DNA from: Tomocerus qinae
Lineage: Eukaryota > Arthropoda > Collembola > Entomobryomorpha > Tomoceridae
NCBI GenBank assembly: GCA_020055645.1
Contig: CM034548.1
Span: 32,972,201-33,036,200, forward strand
Length of the DNA stretch: 64,000 bases
Reading direction: 5' to 3'
Shown here piece after piece: positions 1 through 16,000 of the stretch. The notes under the pieces are model-generated. The model ran no database searches. It was not told the DNA's origin and worked only from the letters and a program-made list of their open reading frames with translations. The number at the start of each line of letters is the position of its first letter. Positions within the stretch are counted from its first letter, which is position 1. A program made the position numbers and the translations under genes.

Positions 1-3000
1 TCTGTTCTCTGGCTTTTCCATGAACTACATACATTGTTAACTGTACGACAAACACACAAAGTTTAGTCAGCCCGTCAGGTTTCTCTCTCTCTCTCTCTCT
101 TTGAATATTTTAACACGACCAGTAATACTATCTCCTATTTACTTTGCATTCATCCAATGAATACACTTTGCTTTATACCACTCATCCTAAATATTACACA
201 CTTTTTACTCAAGGATTAACAAGGCTATACTAAACCGCAACATTTACTTCCTTATTTAACATTTCAATTTGCTAAATGCTGGATTTCAATTCTATTATGG
301 ACAAAATGTTTCAGTAGCCACTGAGCGACTTTAATTATTAAAATGTCATACCTTAACAGCAGTTAGTATCGCTTTATTTGAACTATACAGCAATACCAGC
401 GTTTACATTTATACATTATATAAGTATAAGAAAATGGTACACATGCTTATTCTGAGGAGGACACGAATGAATTGCAATTAACCATCGGCAGATAACAATA
501 ATTATACAAACTGATAGTAAACCCAACTGAGCATCATTTATTTCCAGCTTTGCTTTATATATCACGTTTAATTACAAATAAGTAATTAGGATATCAACAT
601 TAGAGTGCCAAAAAGACAGATTCTTCTAATCTATGTTTTAAAGCAACTGTACTATTTCACCCCAGTACATGTTGTAGTTCTAAATTAAATGCAAGCGTTC
701 AATACTGCATTTTTTGCAAGCAAAACGTTTTAAAACGGCAACGAAATGTTTCGATTTCGAGAGTACTTAAAATGATTGCTTTTTTATATACTTAAACTGT
801 GATACTTATTATTGCATTTAATACCACCCAGATCGAATCCATAATTATAAATCCTTTATTTCGCACACTACATTTACCGGGTATTGCCATTCCTATTATA
901 ACTTTGTTTGATTTAGTAATTAAATATTTTAGTTACGATTTATTATTTATTTTTAGGCTAGATTAAATGTTTCATAAGTAAAACAAATTGCAATTGCTTG
1001 AATTAGTAGTACATTGGATTGAGGCATTTGTAACTTGTGTAAGTACTCACTACGATGTAGTCTACTAAAACATATGCTTTTAGACCAGGGTAGACAGTAT
1101 AGAAGTTATATATAGGAGTAGTTATTATTATCATATTCATATTCACTGTCAATTGTTAGTCAACGAAGTTGGCTAGTTCCATAAAATACCTTCTGGCGAG
1201 CATTAACTATTTAACGATTAATTTAATCGATGGCTTTTCCCTTTGATAGTCCTTTCAGCTGGTAAACGTAAAACTGAGCAACAGAAACTTTATCACTATT
1301 CAGTAGTTGTAAATGTCATTGTTTTAGAGCAATGTCCCTTTGAATGCGCCAAGTTGATATCAACTTGTACTCAAAAAGATATAGCATAGCACAGTAGATG
1401 ATGATAAAAAGTGATAGGTAATAACTAAGTAATATATAGGTCACTGCTGGGTACAAATTATCTCCTCTCTGAAATTTTAAAACCCGGAAAAATGTTTTTT
1501 ATCTTTTCCTACAATTTTCCTATTACTTTCCTTATTTTGTTAATTTTTTCTTTGTCCTTCTTTTAAATTTTTTGGAGACCTTCACAATTATTTTTATTTT
1601 CTTCTTTTAACTTTTTTCTCTGCTCTCCGTTGACTTTAAAATTTTCATTCAGAATACTGCATACTTGAATTTCAAGCTATTTGCAAACCTCCACTAAAAA
1701 GAAGCAAAAACTAAAAATTCGGAAATAACTTCCACAACTTCCAACAATAATTTTTAGCTACGTTGGGATGTAATGAAGTGTACAATACTACAATTTTGGA
1801 GGACACAAGTGCTTTCAAGTGTACTTCGTTGGAAGATAAACAACAGTTTATCGCATATCTAATCTGATTATCATTTCTTTGTTTTGTGAATAATATCACA
1901 TTTCTCTTTCTCTTCCTAAACATCAAATGACATTTATTGTGGCTATTACATATTAATTTCGATGCATTAAAATGATTAATTTGCTTCTGGACATAACCAA
2001 ATAATTATTTCCTTTATTTGGGTTATGACAAATATTGTTCTGCAGGCAGGAAGACCTCAGACCTGCTAAATATAGTATAATAACATGATGTAGTATTAGT
2101 ATTGAGTTGCTTCTGTGTTCCAATTAATGCAAATGGAAATAATATTAGAGCACTTGGAGGCAAACAATATGTCATGAATGCCTATATCTCGTTTCACCAC
2201 CTGCATGTGCTAAAATGAGGCAATTTGCAATGTCATTTCTCACTTCATTTCAGCACAGCCTACAGACCCTGACAAAACGAGAGATAGTCTATTTTCAGTA
2301 CCTGAGTGAGTAAGTGAGTATCTACTGAATAGAGGAATGATAGAGGAGAATTAAACCTCATCTCAGCGGTTGTAGATGCCGAGAAGAGATGAATTAAATT
2401 AACATTATTTAGCAAAACTTTTGTTGTTCTATGTAGATAGCCACAACGAATTATTTGCCCCAGGATATATTTTACATCAGATCACAGAATGTGTTTTGAC
2501 CCTGTTCTCATCTGCAGTGTGAGTGGATTGAAATTAGATATTTGATTCAGAAATATGGTAATTGCATCCTTTTTGGTATTTAATGCACAACATCATACAA
2601 CATGATTTCCATTGAATAAAAATATTTTAAACATGCTCTCTTGTTTTTTGAAAATAAGCTTTCAATATTTGAATTGTACCACTATCCAAGATGGACATTG
2701 TTAAAAGTATATGATCGGTGTAGATTTTGTGTGTGGCAGCATGACATAGTATCTGTCTGCACTCTATTTATGTGGTATTCGTAATTAGTAGTCTAAAAGG
2801 GAGAAGAATCTATTTCACATTTCATTAATAATAAATTTGTATGTATGTTTGGTGCACACTGCTTAAGTATACATTTCATAGATACTTTCTTTTGCAGCAA
2901 TGTATGAAAAAGTATTTTAGGACGAAATTTATTTCCTATCATGCTATAACTACAAGCTACCAATTTCAAGGTAGAAAATAAGTCATAAATGATACTAAGT

Positions 3001-4052
3001 TTTGTATTTATTGTGTACTTAACATATACATGGCTAACTGGTACAACCTTCAATACGTACTAAACGGATTTGGCATTGACTACACTTGCGACAGTAATTC
3101 CAGTTTGGTTTAGTTTTCATTTTATAAGGAATTATAGATTTGCCTTGTCTTTTTCCGTTTGATATTTTATTCACTGGAAGTGGACAGCTGGACTTGGAAG
3201 ATTCCCTTTTTATACATATTGATTGACCACCGCAGTAAATTTTTAATTATCTACCAAATTCAAGTTGCCTTTAATGTGAGTACATAAAAGCCAGGGCTGT
3301 AAAAGACAGACATCAATGCTGATGATGTCTTGTTTCCTTTCCTAGAAAAACGTTAATGCATATTTTACAACATCGATTTGCTTTCGGGAATTCTTCTTAT
3401 AAATTGCATCTCAAGTGCACGTGTAGACTACCAACATCAAAAGACTATACCTAATCATCATGGCATTTAGTTTTGGGGCATTCCGAGTAATTCTTTGTAA
3501 TCAAGAGGAAAGTTAGAAACAGGAAACAGATCGTTGACTATTACATTGCCACGCTGGATCTAAAGACAAATCTTCGTTATTAATTTATTTGGAAGCTAAA
3601 CCGTTGTCAGTAATCGTGACATCCTTTTAGCTTTTATATGTCAATGTCCACAAACAAAATAATTCCCAAGCCCCTTTTTTGCGAATTCTTCGAACAATTC
3701 TAATCAGTGCCCACCAAAGCGTAAATCATTTTCACATTCTCTGATTTTGTGCCTACTTACAAAATTGTCTGACGCTTTACGTCTATACATTGCTAATTTC
3801 GGAACCTTAGCAAAGACTACAAATTTCTTTGCAAATTCTCGCAAAAATTAACCTTTAAAATGTTTAGCATATAATACTGCTAGCCGGATGGAATTTTTTC
3901 TATTGTAACAATTACATAGATGATAACTGATATTAATGGGTAAAATTAATTAGCTAATTAAGAAACAGAAAATAAATTGTATATGAATCGGAAGGAAACT
4001 AAAGTTAATTGATTTTCTATTGTAATACGGGTAACTTATTTCAATATTGCAG
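1..4052. other. Non-coding DNA, probably first intron of the nwk-like gene
   Basis: No coding exon could be supported here on either strand. The first visible nwk-like exon begins in phase 0 after a splice acceptor at 4051-4052, and the protein still lacks its first few residues. The first coding exon must therefore lie further left, or be too short for me to recognise. This stretch is most simply intron. It is AT-rich and holds a short TC microsatellite and no other structure I could see. Confidence 0.55.
81..101. repeat. (TC)n microsatellite
   Basis: About ten uninterrupted TC dinucleotides inside the presumed first intron. It is an ordinary simple repeat with no evidence of function. Confidence 0.9.
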
Positions 4053-7000
4053 GGCCCATATTTAAAGACACTGAAACATGTTCACACTGAGCAAGTTGCA
4101 AGACTTCAAGCCAAGAATCAGCATGAATGCGACCTTCTTGAAGACATACGGTAATATTAGCTTTGTTTTATCTATTAATTATTATTAAGTGTAGGAAGAT
4201 ATGGCACCAGACTTTTTATTTGCTCCTATTAACATTTTTACGATATTGGTTTTTTATTATTTATCTTGTCTTTTAACGTGTGCAGATATAACAGCCGGTG
4301 ATGTAGTAATAATAGTATTTTGGCATGTGCTAGTTTAATAAAGTGTGGAGTAGTGCACCTAAAATGGCAAATGTGGTTTCCTTATGCTTTCGCTGCTGTG
4401 TAGATTTGTGCATCCATATATAAGTTTACTGAATACGAGCATGCAATTAAGTGATTTATTATTTGACTATTTTCCAGGAACTTTACAAAGGCTCGCTCCG
4501 TGATTGAGAAAACGTACGCTGAGGTGAGTAAAGCTGTTTAACTTTGTAGGTCTACAAAACTTTTAATCTCTAAATGAAGTGGCTGGGTCAGTCTGGTCAA
4601 TTCACCTTGAGTAATGCAACGGTTTAATGTTGACAGTAGAGAGATAGGATGTTTCTCTGTGCACAAAATGCAGTAGTAGGATGTATGTATAGGATGTGTG
4701 TGCGTAGCTGCTGCTGCAGATAGAAGAACAATGAGAAATGAGATCGTGCAACGAGGAGTTGTCGTGGATTACTTTCCACAGGAAAATATTACAAGGGAAC
4801 ATTTTAGTTTTCTAATAGGAATGTGCCAACACAGAAAATCAATGCCAACGATGACCACAGGAGTGAAAGCGAGATGTACGTACAATGTTCATTGCAGATA
4901 CAGGCTACGTGAGCTAGGGCCATGCAAGAGAGAGAAGAAAGGATTACTTACCATTCAAGGCAAACCTAGACAGGCCACGCAAGGTGCACTTCAAATCTGC
5001 TCTACTACACAGATCCTTACAAGTTCATACGCTTCAATATCATGAAAAGACGGATTGTGTACTTATCTAGCCCTAATTCTAAGTTCTGTCCATCCATGCA
5101 TATAAATAAATAGCCAATGCTCCGTCCTACGTATTCTACTGTCACCCTCCAAGCCACATTATTACGAAACACTCCAAAATCAACTCACTTCACCGGAAAA
5201 GTAAATAGCTTTGTTCATTCCCATTACAAGTTGTGACAAGATTTTGGATAGCTTTCAGATCATTTGCAAATGACAAACAACAGGTTGGTTTGTACCAAAT
5301 TAATCAAACGAGTTACATACTATTTACTCACTACCACCTTATTCTGTTGGGTGATTCAAAACCTGCCTCTGAATATATAATGCTACTTATGTAACTTACT
5401 TCATCCCAATCCTTAACTTTTCAACTACCTTTGTTAATATTTTCACCCAAACTAATGCTTACATAAAAGATACCTTACGTTATACATGAAATTAACCCTT
5501 TTTGATCAAATCGGATAGATTATCTGGCATAAATCCACAGATTTGGGAACAGGCTCCTAAAAGCCTAGAAGTACGCTAAATAAAAAATACATTATTCTCT
5601 AATCTATGCTCATTAAATTATATTATATTATACTGGTTGTTCATTTTGACTAGCATTTTTCTGTTCTTTGTCTTTCGTGCATGATGTTCACCATTTTATA
5701 TAGCTAACTCAGAGTTAGAGCAAAGCTTAAAAACATCTTGTTGAAATGGAAGTTTCAAGGTAGTGCATTCCCAACTCAAAAAATGGTAAAAAAGGAACGG
5801 AGCATCTTAAAATGTAATAAACTTGAAATGATGTGCGAGATCTTAGGAACAGAGAAGAATGCCATTTTAGTTTGCATCATAAATTCGGCAGTTTCAATGA
5901 TTATCTTCGAAATTGATGGCTTCTGCTGGCAAATTCTTTTATTTCTAAAATGAGCTTAGCGATATTTGTCAGGAAAGGTGACTACCAGCGCCATAAGGTG
6001 TACTTTTAAAACAGCCTTAAGTTTTAGTAAAAATAAATTGAAAGAAATTGATTCCAAGGAAAAGTTAGGTATTTAGGAAGCAGGGAAGATAAAAGCATTG
6101 GAATTAGAAGGAGAGAATTAAAAATAGCTGGAGGCAGCCGCAGAAGTACAAGTATCGCATTAACTAGTGGATCAATTATGTCACTTCCTCCTTAGTTACA
6201 GCTTAGGCTTAATGTTCCTAGGTTGAGAATTAACGTCGTTGTTGTTTACTCTTTTGCAGGCACTTCTAAAAGTATCGAGTGCGTATCTGAATAAGAAGAT
6301 TCCCTCCATACCTGATCTAAGAGATGAAGATGAGGAGGAGCAGTGGTACGTACTTATTTATTATTTAAACCGCTTTTCTAACTTAGATATGATAATTTCC
6401 TAGCACATGTTCATTCCGACTACCACAAAGCATCAAGCTAAAGTGCTTCAAACGTTTTAGCCTCTAAAGTGGTCTATGATCTACAGGATTACAATTTTGT
6501 CATTACGTATTTGACAACAATAACTTTTTACTCAATAGAAATGAGTGGGTTGATCCTTGCCTTACATAAAGTAGAGAATTTATAAGCTCTTGTTTTGTTT
6601 GGTATCCTGATCTGACAGGCAGAAAACTCTTTTCAGAACTAATCTGAGGTTTTCAAGCTTTTTATCTTTCCTTTCTTCTTATGTTGGACTTTGGACTAGT
6701 AAATTGTAGAACCAAAACGTGGCGACTTGGGCACTTACATACACTCTTAGAAATCAATGAGTAGGTTTACCATTGTGTACTAAGCATATTGCTATTGTGG
6801 TTTCCAACTCTACGACACACATCAAAGAGTTTTTTTGCTTTGGTAAGCTTGTTTGCTTATCGGAGATACCAAGGAAAATTTTGCTAGAAAAGCCACTTGT
6901 GCCGTTGTTTCCTTTGAAATAGTGATATTAAAAACCCACCTATTCCTTGTACTTCTACAGCAGTTTGAATTAAAAAGCCTGCATCATCTTGCAATCGGCT

Positions 7001-10000
7001 CAGATCACTCAAAATGACAAGTCTAGTTACACATCTGCAATTTTCAATGATCCATTGTAGCCAAAGTTTATTCTCTTTAATGTCAGAAAAGATATCTGCC
7101 ATTGTTTTATTAGTACCCTACTCTTGAAGTTAATAACATACAAACATGCTAGGCTCATGTTTTTATATTAGTTTCAATCCTCATTTTCACCGTATTTTAA
7201 AGTGTACCTACACTATAGTTGGGGACTTGTCTGAAAAGCATTATAATTCCTATATGTATGATAAAATTTCGTTTGTTTATGTAAGTTGTCTAAGATGCAA
7301 CGAACTTTGAACAGGTCAATTAGTGAGATTGATGCAAAATGCATTTCTTTGTTTGATGCGACTACTGTTAAAGAAATTGAGTAGAGCGTCTATGTATTTC
7401 CAGCACCTGGACCCAAGTAATTTTGATAAAAGGGCGGGTTCTCTTAGTGTAACACTTACCTCAATACATAGAAACGAGTATACGTGTTCTTATTCTGCAC
7501 TTCTCTCAGAAATGGATGTGAATGTTATCCATTGTTCTCATTTCAATTTCTCCATTTGCTTTTCAGCTAAACAGAATAGAATATTTCCCTCATTCCTAGG
7601 CTTTCTCGTTACATAAATCGAAACTCGGAGCTCAGTCTGAGCCATAAGAGTACATAATGCAAATGCTAACATAGTGGTCAGGTCAAATGATGTTCTGTAC
7701 TATAGACGTTAAATTATATCTTGTAGAATAAATTCAGTTGAAACAATAGGTCAGCATAGTTCAATTCAAATATCATTTTTAGTACCTAACAATATCATAC
7801 TTCAAAAATGTTTTTGAGAGTTGCATTTTGTATAATATTTTATTCGTTGTAATATAATTATTGAAACTGAGATGAGTAGATTCCCAAGATGTCCTTGTAA
7901 ATGTCAGTATAATATCTGAAGTTGAAGTAGCTCAGAATATAAGTTTGGGATTGGTGGCTATATATTGTTAGTATTGTGTGATTGTGAGTCTGGTTTGTAG
8001 TCAGTGTAGAAAACCACTATCACTGGCAAAAATGCATGAAATGGTAAAATTGGTAAATCATAGTCTGAAATAGTAGTGTTATGGTAGAAAGGGTAAAAAG
8101 TGGTATTTTGGGTACACTGTTTGCAGATAAGCAAAAAGAAGAATAAATGGGAAGAATCGATAATACATGAATGGATGAATTTTCTGCAGGGTCTGATTCC
8201 TATAAGTAATGTAGGGCTTAGTCTATATATTGAGATTGAGACTACTCGTTGATCCTTGCCCTAAGTTTTGATACTATTGATACCACAATCGTGATATTAT
8301 GATGTTTTCCTCTTTTGTTAGCTACTTGTACCATTCTTCATTTCGTGTTATTCATGCTGAGGTCTTACTCAAAGTACTCCAATGCCTAGGATTTTGAAAT
8401 ATTTAGTTTCTCTCTTATGTGATTGCTTTTACATACAAAGTTGATTTGGGTTAACCATAAATGTAGGAATTGGCAAGTGAGTTTTAATATTTCTCCATTC
8501 ACTGTTGTTGGAACTAAAATGTGACGGATTGTGGATTTGATCATACAGTTTCCCACAGTCGTAGGCAAATGTAGTATTTAATCTGTAGAAAATCCTTAGG
8601 TGAATCTTCTGAACATAATACTTTCAACGAGGGAACGGCTATTATTAAGATTTCATTCATATGCACAAAATTTCAAACATGGTGCCTTGTAGGATGAGAG
8701 AAAATCCTGCCTTTAATCTACTAATTTCTACGTAATTAAGAGTATTATAACAACAACCCGGGTTGTTATCTCTTAATTACATAGAAATTAATAGATTAAA
8801 GGCAGGATTTTGTGGAATGTTGAAATGAAATGCTTTGTGTCAAAAGTCAGTGGAAGTAGCTGAGTACTTGAACAAATTCAACCAGGTTTTACATTAAGGT
8901 AGAAAAGGTGGAAAGATGAGTTTGAGTGAAAAACCCGGAAGCTAAACTGTCAAGCATGACAAATGTCAAATAAAAGAGTCAAAGTTCATTTCATCTTTGG
9001 TTTCCTTTTCAATATTGCCAAAGAACTGTCACAGATGAAGGAATGTGTTATATTTTCTCCAATCAGAGTAGGAAAACAGGAAATGCTGTATTTCTAGCTA
9101 TACTATTGGATATAATATGGGTTAAGGCAATAATTTATTCAAGTGCACACTCAACATTTCTTGTGGACGTGGAGGTTTTGACTGGGAGGAATGAACGGGT
9201 TGATAGTTGAGTATTAAGTGATGTAATAAAAGTCTTGGCCTTGATGCGTTATCAGAATGACGTGCGTAGTGTTCAGTAACTGCAAATCGATAGAGCGAGT
9301 CAAACATTATTAGGTATGATTGGTTTGACATTGTGAGGTTGACAGTGGGAAAAGGAGGAAGCATTAAATGGGATTTTTGGAGGGGGATGTAAAGTGTATG
9401 TCGTTGTGATTGATGGTGACACGGAAGGAAAGAGTTTTAAAATTGAGGATATTGATGTGCAGGAATGTGTGGAACGTGTGGCGAACGGTTTTGGAGGAGA
9501 ATGAGAAATTAGCTCGGGCGAGACTGGCGGCTGTAGAAGTATTCCAGCAGCAGATCACAGATGATGCCAAAACAATCCGGCAACAAAAGCTATCCGCTTC
9601 CAAAAAATGCCTTGATCAATTGCAAGTGGTGCAGAAGGAGTTGCAGGTGAGCGTGTCGGATTTGGACAGGAGTAAAAAGTTCTACTTTGAAGAGGAGCAC
9701 ATAGCCCATGATGCTAGAGACAAGGCCAGAGATGCTGAAGAAAAGTGAGATTTCCATTATTCTATTTGCTAAACAAAATCCTTTGATTCCTTTCAACTTG
9801 ACTTGCCAGATTGTTTGCTAAGCTATCGTGCAATTACCTTTATGTACCCTTTTTAGCTACGACCTTATTAATCTGATGGCATAATAATCTCTTTCATCGT
9901 CTCTTCTTCTCATGCTCTCCTGGATTAAACATTTTAATAATATTCTCTGCACATACCTAACATAATTCCATTTCCTTTAATTACTCTACATTCTAGCTTG

Positions 10001-13000
10001 CTGCGTACATTTAGGTAATCTTTACCGTTATAACAACGTTTATCAATTGTCAATTACTACCCTATTATTTCTTCATTTGCGAGCGATGGAAAATTGTCTC
10101 CGACTACCTACCCGTCGTATACCTTATAATATCACATACTGCTAATTACTTTTCCTTTACAAGATTATAGATTAGTCTGTAGCCTCGAAGTTGTTGCTAC
10201 TTGGTGGGAAATTTCAGAACTATTTTACTTTAGACTGAGCTTATTCCGCACTAAGCGATTTCTCTCAGAAAAGTATGCACATTTAGCAACAATTGTTTAT
10301 AATGTACTTATACTAGGTACTAAGTTATTACATAATAATAGTCAATTCATAGTGCTATGGCATGGCTGTGTATAAAAGTCTTGCATTCTAATCATTTTTA
10401 ATAATCTCAATAATGTTCTCAGCGTCATCTTTAATGTCAATTCCAGTCGATTGAATTAATTTTTTGAAGAATGCTGGTTCAATTTTGTGAGAATTGAATT
10501 ATAGCATTATTACTGCAAGCTATTTAGAGGGTGAATTGGCGATTGGTTGAGGAATTGTAGGAAATTGACTGTAAGGAGACAAGTTTTTTCCAAGTTTGAG
10601 AATACAGCATAATGCTTATAATATAGGTCTTGCAATTCACAGAAGAATTTCTTATTGAGCGGTTGGACAAGTTGCAAAGTTGCAGAAAAGGAGGAGGAGT
10701 TTAGTATGAGAGGAAAGTGGTTGATACAGTTCAATTAAAGTTGAAATGTTGAAAATATGCGTATAGTGTTAGATTCTATTATAGTTTATGTAGTTATTAG
10801 AGGAATGAGAGTTGATTCCCAAAGGCAAACTAATTTTATCGGGGCTGGGGAAGAAAGGGAAACTTCTCTTTGACAGTTCCTCTCCAGTTCCACATTGACT
10901 GTTATTTGGGACATTAGAAAGTGCACAATAGGAAAAGTTCTTTTCTGCCACATGCTTTTGTACCATGACTGAGCACATTCTCAAAACTCGCATCATTTCA
11001 TCCTATGATCTCCCAATAGTAATCGTCATCGTCACTTTTAGTAGACTTTATAGTAACTTTCACCCTCCATTCAAAGCACCACCACAAAGATAAGTTTTAA
11101 GGTTCACGCGCCAACATAAAATATTTCCGGACGCCCTAATAGTATCTGTGTCCATATTTTATGCACAACTTTTATATGTTTACGTACACATATTTAATAG
11201 ATTCTAAAAACTACAACTGAATCCAACCCAACATCCTATCGCAGTAAAAAGTGATGTGTTGAAAAGGAAGTTATCGTTGCGGCATGAGTTTTTGTAGTTT
11301 TCGGGCACCGGAAATACTTAAGGAAAATAATGTGGTCCAATGTAAACGAGCTGTGGTATATTATAATGTAGTACTTATTTATTTACAAGAACATGAAGTT
11401 TAGTAGATACACGATATCAAAGGCAGTCAATACAAAGTTAGAAAGGTTGGCAACTGCCGAGGTCATTTAGTCGTTGGATGACTTGATTGCAAAAGAGGAG
11501 GAAAAAGTTTTATTATTCTTCCAGTTTTGTTTGTCTTTAAGAACACCGCTGGATACAGCGTGCATATAATCTATTTAATATAGATGGAGTTTAAAGTATT
11601 TTTGTGTGTGTAGGCAGAAAGTTATCCTAAAGCAACTACATTTACGTAGCTTAGGCACTTTCACAGGTAGGTATTTAACTATTTGTCTGACTTTTTCAGA
11701 CTCTTTGCTCTCTCCATGAATGTTTTTCATAAGTAACTTTCACCCAGCCAATTGAGATGGAAACAAAGTTTAGATGCGGACGGATATATTTGTGTCAAGT
11801 CGCTCTTGGTCGCTCTCTATCGATCTTGTTGCTACTTTTCTCATTCCATCAGTGCAATGACGTTTTTATTTTACACGTTGGCATTGCAAAATTTCTTGCA
11901 TCAACGTCAACTCCAGAGACTCAGAAATCTTGATTGGTTTTTGCTTTCAATTACTTTCCATACTCTTACCATGCCATTAGGTTACCTTTTCTTAAATCAC
12001 TTTTCTTATTATAATAATACCTTGCATAAATCCTAACCTGTCGTTGTCACTACAATTCCCAACGCACATGCATTCATGTCCAACCTAGTACTTTCCATTA
12101 CAATCTTCAATCTCAATCTATGAAATGGAATACTTTCTTCATTCTAATGCTACTTATTAACTCAATATTATGAGCTCTATTCTTTCCAACCAGCGTACAA
12201 TGCATTTTGAGGGAATTCTATACAAATCATGTCGTTTTCAGGCTACTCTCGTTTAATACATCATGGAAAATCAATTAATATCAAAAAAATCTTTTGCAGG
12301 CTGAAGAAGAAGAAGGGCTCGATCTTTTCCTCGTTCACGTCACTTCAAAGAAGTAGCGTGAAGGTAAGACAGGACAAAACAAAGGTTAGACAAATCCCAA
12401 ACTACTCAATATTCCTTTATCGTGTCTGTGTGTAGTTTGAATGTTTGGTGAGCTATTTATTTATATCGTTCTTATATGAATACAAAATATCCCCCGCCCC
12501 AACACCCAAAGTGTATATTCAAAATTATTTCACATTATATAATACTTATCAATAATTTTAGAAATCTTATCTACAATTACATAGCTCTACATTGCCACCA
12601 TTTGTTGATGCAACTATGATCAAATATCGGATATATAGGATCAAATTTAATTTGTGTTCGTAATTAACATCACTAGTAATTAAGGCTTCATTTTTATTGC
12701 TTTTAGATGGTTTCACTACCTTTTAAAATAGAAAAATCAATTTCAATCTACTCCGTAGATCTAATTCAGTTTTTTAAAATTCATACCGACTACTTGTTTG
12801 TAATAATAAGTTGATATATTTTTATTTCCTATATTTTCAAAGACTATTTTTGAGAAATTCGCATTCTTGTTCAAAATTTTATCTGTTTAGGACATTTATT
12901 AGCATGCAAATTACGATTAGTCTACTAACACATTAAATATCAATATTTATTTAAAAGTTTCTATCCTACATATCCGTCGTTTGATAGATATTTCGGGAAA

Positions 13001-16000
13001 GCAAAAGGGATTTTTGTTTTCATATATTAAGTGGTAAAGAATTAGAGTAGGATTTAGGTAAAAAATTATTGAGTTGTGTAAAGTGCTTTTGCTTAATGTA
13101 AGTAGGATGGAATGAAGAAGAGCAGTAGGCTCAATTACTTACTATTATTACTGTTATAGTATTAGTCCTATAAGTTTAATCTGTTCTTACTGTTCGTATC
13201 TAAAGATATTGTTGTAGGTATATTGTGATTGTGGTCTTGTCCGTTGTATAGGTTCGTTCGTACTCGTACGCATTGCCATTTGAATGGCAAGCAATCATAC
13301 ATTTATATTTATCTGAGATTTCTGACAACTCCCCGTTTCCCAATGTGCAGTAATGGATTCTTTCTCTTTGCTCTGTTAGTTCTCAACGAAAAAGGAGGCT
13401 TGCGAAGAGAAATCAACGGGAGCTCGTAATGACTACATTCTGGCGTTGGCCGCTGCTAATGCTCATCAGGACCGTTACTTCAATGTTGACTTGGACGAAT
13501 GCCTCCGTGTAAGTTGCGCTCACTCAAATTGCATTTAGCTTTTCTGCCCATCTGTCAGCTATTAATTAACATTCCCTAGGGACTGAAAAGAAAACAGGAA
13601 GGGCATTTTAAAGCTCTTGATTCATTAAATTTATTTGGTTATGTTGCTTTTAATTAGGCACATTTAACGTTTCCTCAAAGATATGATATTGTTAGTGACT
13701 AGTTTGACAATCCTTATTGTAGATATGAATACTAACACGACAATTGATGGGTGTCTAGGGAGACATAAAAGCACACGTATGTACACACCTTTTGCTCAGA
13801 AGAACATGTACTACCTATGCAGGTGTTTAAAATGTAAAGGAGGTACTTGTAAGCATAAGTAAATGATAGTCTGACGTGGTGCTATTGATATTTCTATTTC
13901 GGGGGAATATGCAAATGATGTAAATGTTCGTGGGAAGATGAGAACTGACATTTAAACATATATCTGAGTGATTTAATACGTGCTTATTTGTTTGTTCAAC
14001 TGTAGACGCTGGAAGGAGATGTTTACGATAAATTAAAAGAATACTTAACCGTGTTGGGTCGCACAGAGTTGCTAACTTGCTCCGCAGCACAAAATTCATT
14101 TACAAAAATTAGAGACCAAGCTCAGATGGTAAGTGCAAGAGCTTGTTTAGTTAATCCAATTAACTTGTTTGTTTATTTCTGTCCTTTCTCTGTCTTATGC
14201 TTTTTAATGGGGTGTCTCCCATCCTTTCCCAACATCATGTTCTAGCTATGAAATGTTGACAAGAGTTTGAAGTTGCAAATGAATCTACACACTCCATGCA
14301 TGGTTTTGTTTTCCCACTTTAAGTTACTCATCTCACTCGGAAATATTCTTTGGCACCTGACACTATATTAATTCCATACACATAAAATATCGAGTTGTCT
14401 TGTCACTCTACCTGTCCTGATCTCTCATGCAGACGTAATATATAGATGTGAAAGGAGTGTGAGATGATGTGGATGGGAAAAGATTGGCACACATGATAGG
14501 GATTAGGTAGATTGCTTGAATTAAAGTTAGAGTTGAATTTGGCCACTCATAATAACATCCGACAGAGAACAAACTACAACTATTTACAGCTAGAGGAAAT
14601 TGAGTGAACGTCCAAAGGGAAGTGGAGCGTAGACCTGAAATATTTAGGCAATGTGCACAGAGGAAAAGTGTGAAATAGACGACTAAAGTAGACAGAGACA
14701 CTCAAAGGAATCACTGGCTCAAACTTTGTAAATTGAAGCGACAAACCTTAATCTAATTCAGTAGCCTGCAATTTTGACTCTGACGGCTACCTTTCCGCCA
14801 TGTCCATTATAACTTAATATGTAAATCTACGACATATGCTCACAGTCCAACTTCTTTCGCACATAAATCCACTCTATCAACTCAGCAGGTAGTAATAACA
14901 AATATTATTATGTCCCGCACACGCTCTTCACAATGTGAACTAAGATAAGGAAGAGCAGATAAGAGAAATGCTAATAATGTCCGCTCATTTCCACTCTCGC
15001 TGCCTTTCTATCTCTCCTAAATACCTATAATAGTTAAGTAACTTTGCTTTATGTCGTGCTCCATTGAGTCTCTCAATTTGTTTTCCTCGATCTACCTACA
15101 GGAATTAGGAATGTTACCATAGCATTCCTTCACTCCAGTTATATAGATCATGTGGGTTAATACATATCAGTAGTCGTTCAGGGAGATGGCCAATCCGTTT
15201 ATTTTCTGCTTGAAAAAACAATGAAAGCTGACTTAAGTAATACCGGCTCGGTTTATGTATACATCCTCGTCTATAGAGTCCATTAAATTTTACAACAGAC
15301 AGTAAAAGAAGGACTACCTCGCGGAAAGCAAAGAACTGTGTGATGAGATCAATGCATATCGTCAAAGATGCTGGATTTACTATCTTAGTACTACTACCCT
15401 AGTATAACTAGTGTGTTTGAGACTCTGAGTGCGAGTCGTAGTTATGTTCAACTCTTACTCCACTGGGAATATTGCAAAATCCTGGGCTGTAGACTTAAAG
15501 TTTGTATAGATAGTTTGATCATTTTAATGTTTACTAATTCCCGTTTCAAATGTCTAATTATATGCATTAGAAATAATTTACATTACTACTTCCATTATAT
15601 TTTTACACACCAAAAAAACAGAAATCTACGTTGTCTATATAGGATTTTAAAGTACATAAAAGGATAGAATCCTTCTGGTTGTTTAGTAAAGAGAGGATTC
15701 AAAGGATGACTCCAGTCATTGTTCCACAGGGCTTTGCTATTATTATGACCCAATTTCTCGCACTCACTGAAAGTACATGAACATTCTACATTATGTGAAA
15801 TTACAAAGCTTAGGGCAGACCCAGGGCAAAATGAAATTCACAAAATTCTAAAAATTCGATGGCCGATATTTATTTCAAAGTTCAAACCTCTAGGCAGTAA
15901 CTAGAACGAATCAATTGCATTTTATTTCTGTACAATCTTATTTGCATTTAAAGTTTTACATTTGTATTTGTAAATCCTTTTAATGAATTAAAAAGACTGA

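Noticed and set aside
4698-5045. 115-codon frame in a nwk intron
   Set aside because: No similarity to any protein I know, and the intron boundaries on both sides are already fixed by conserved flanking exons.
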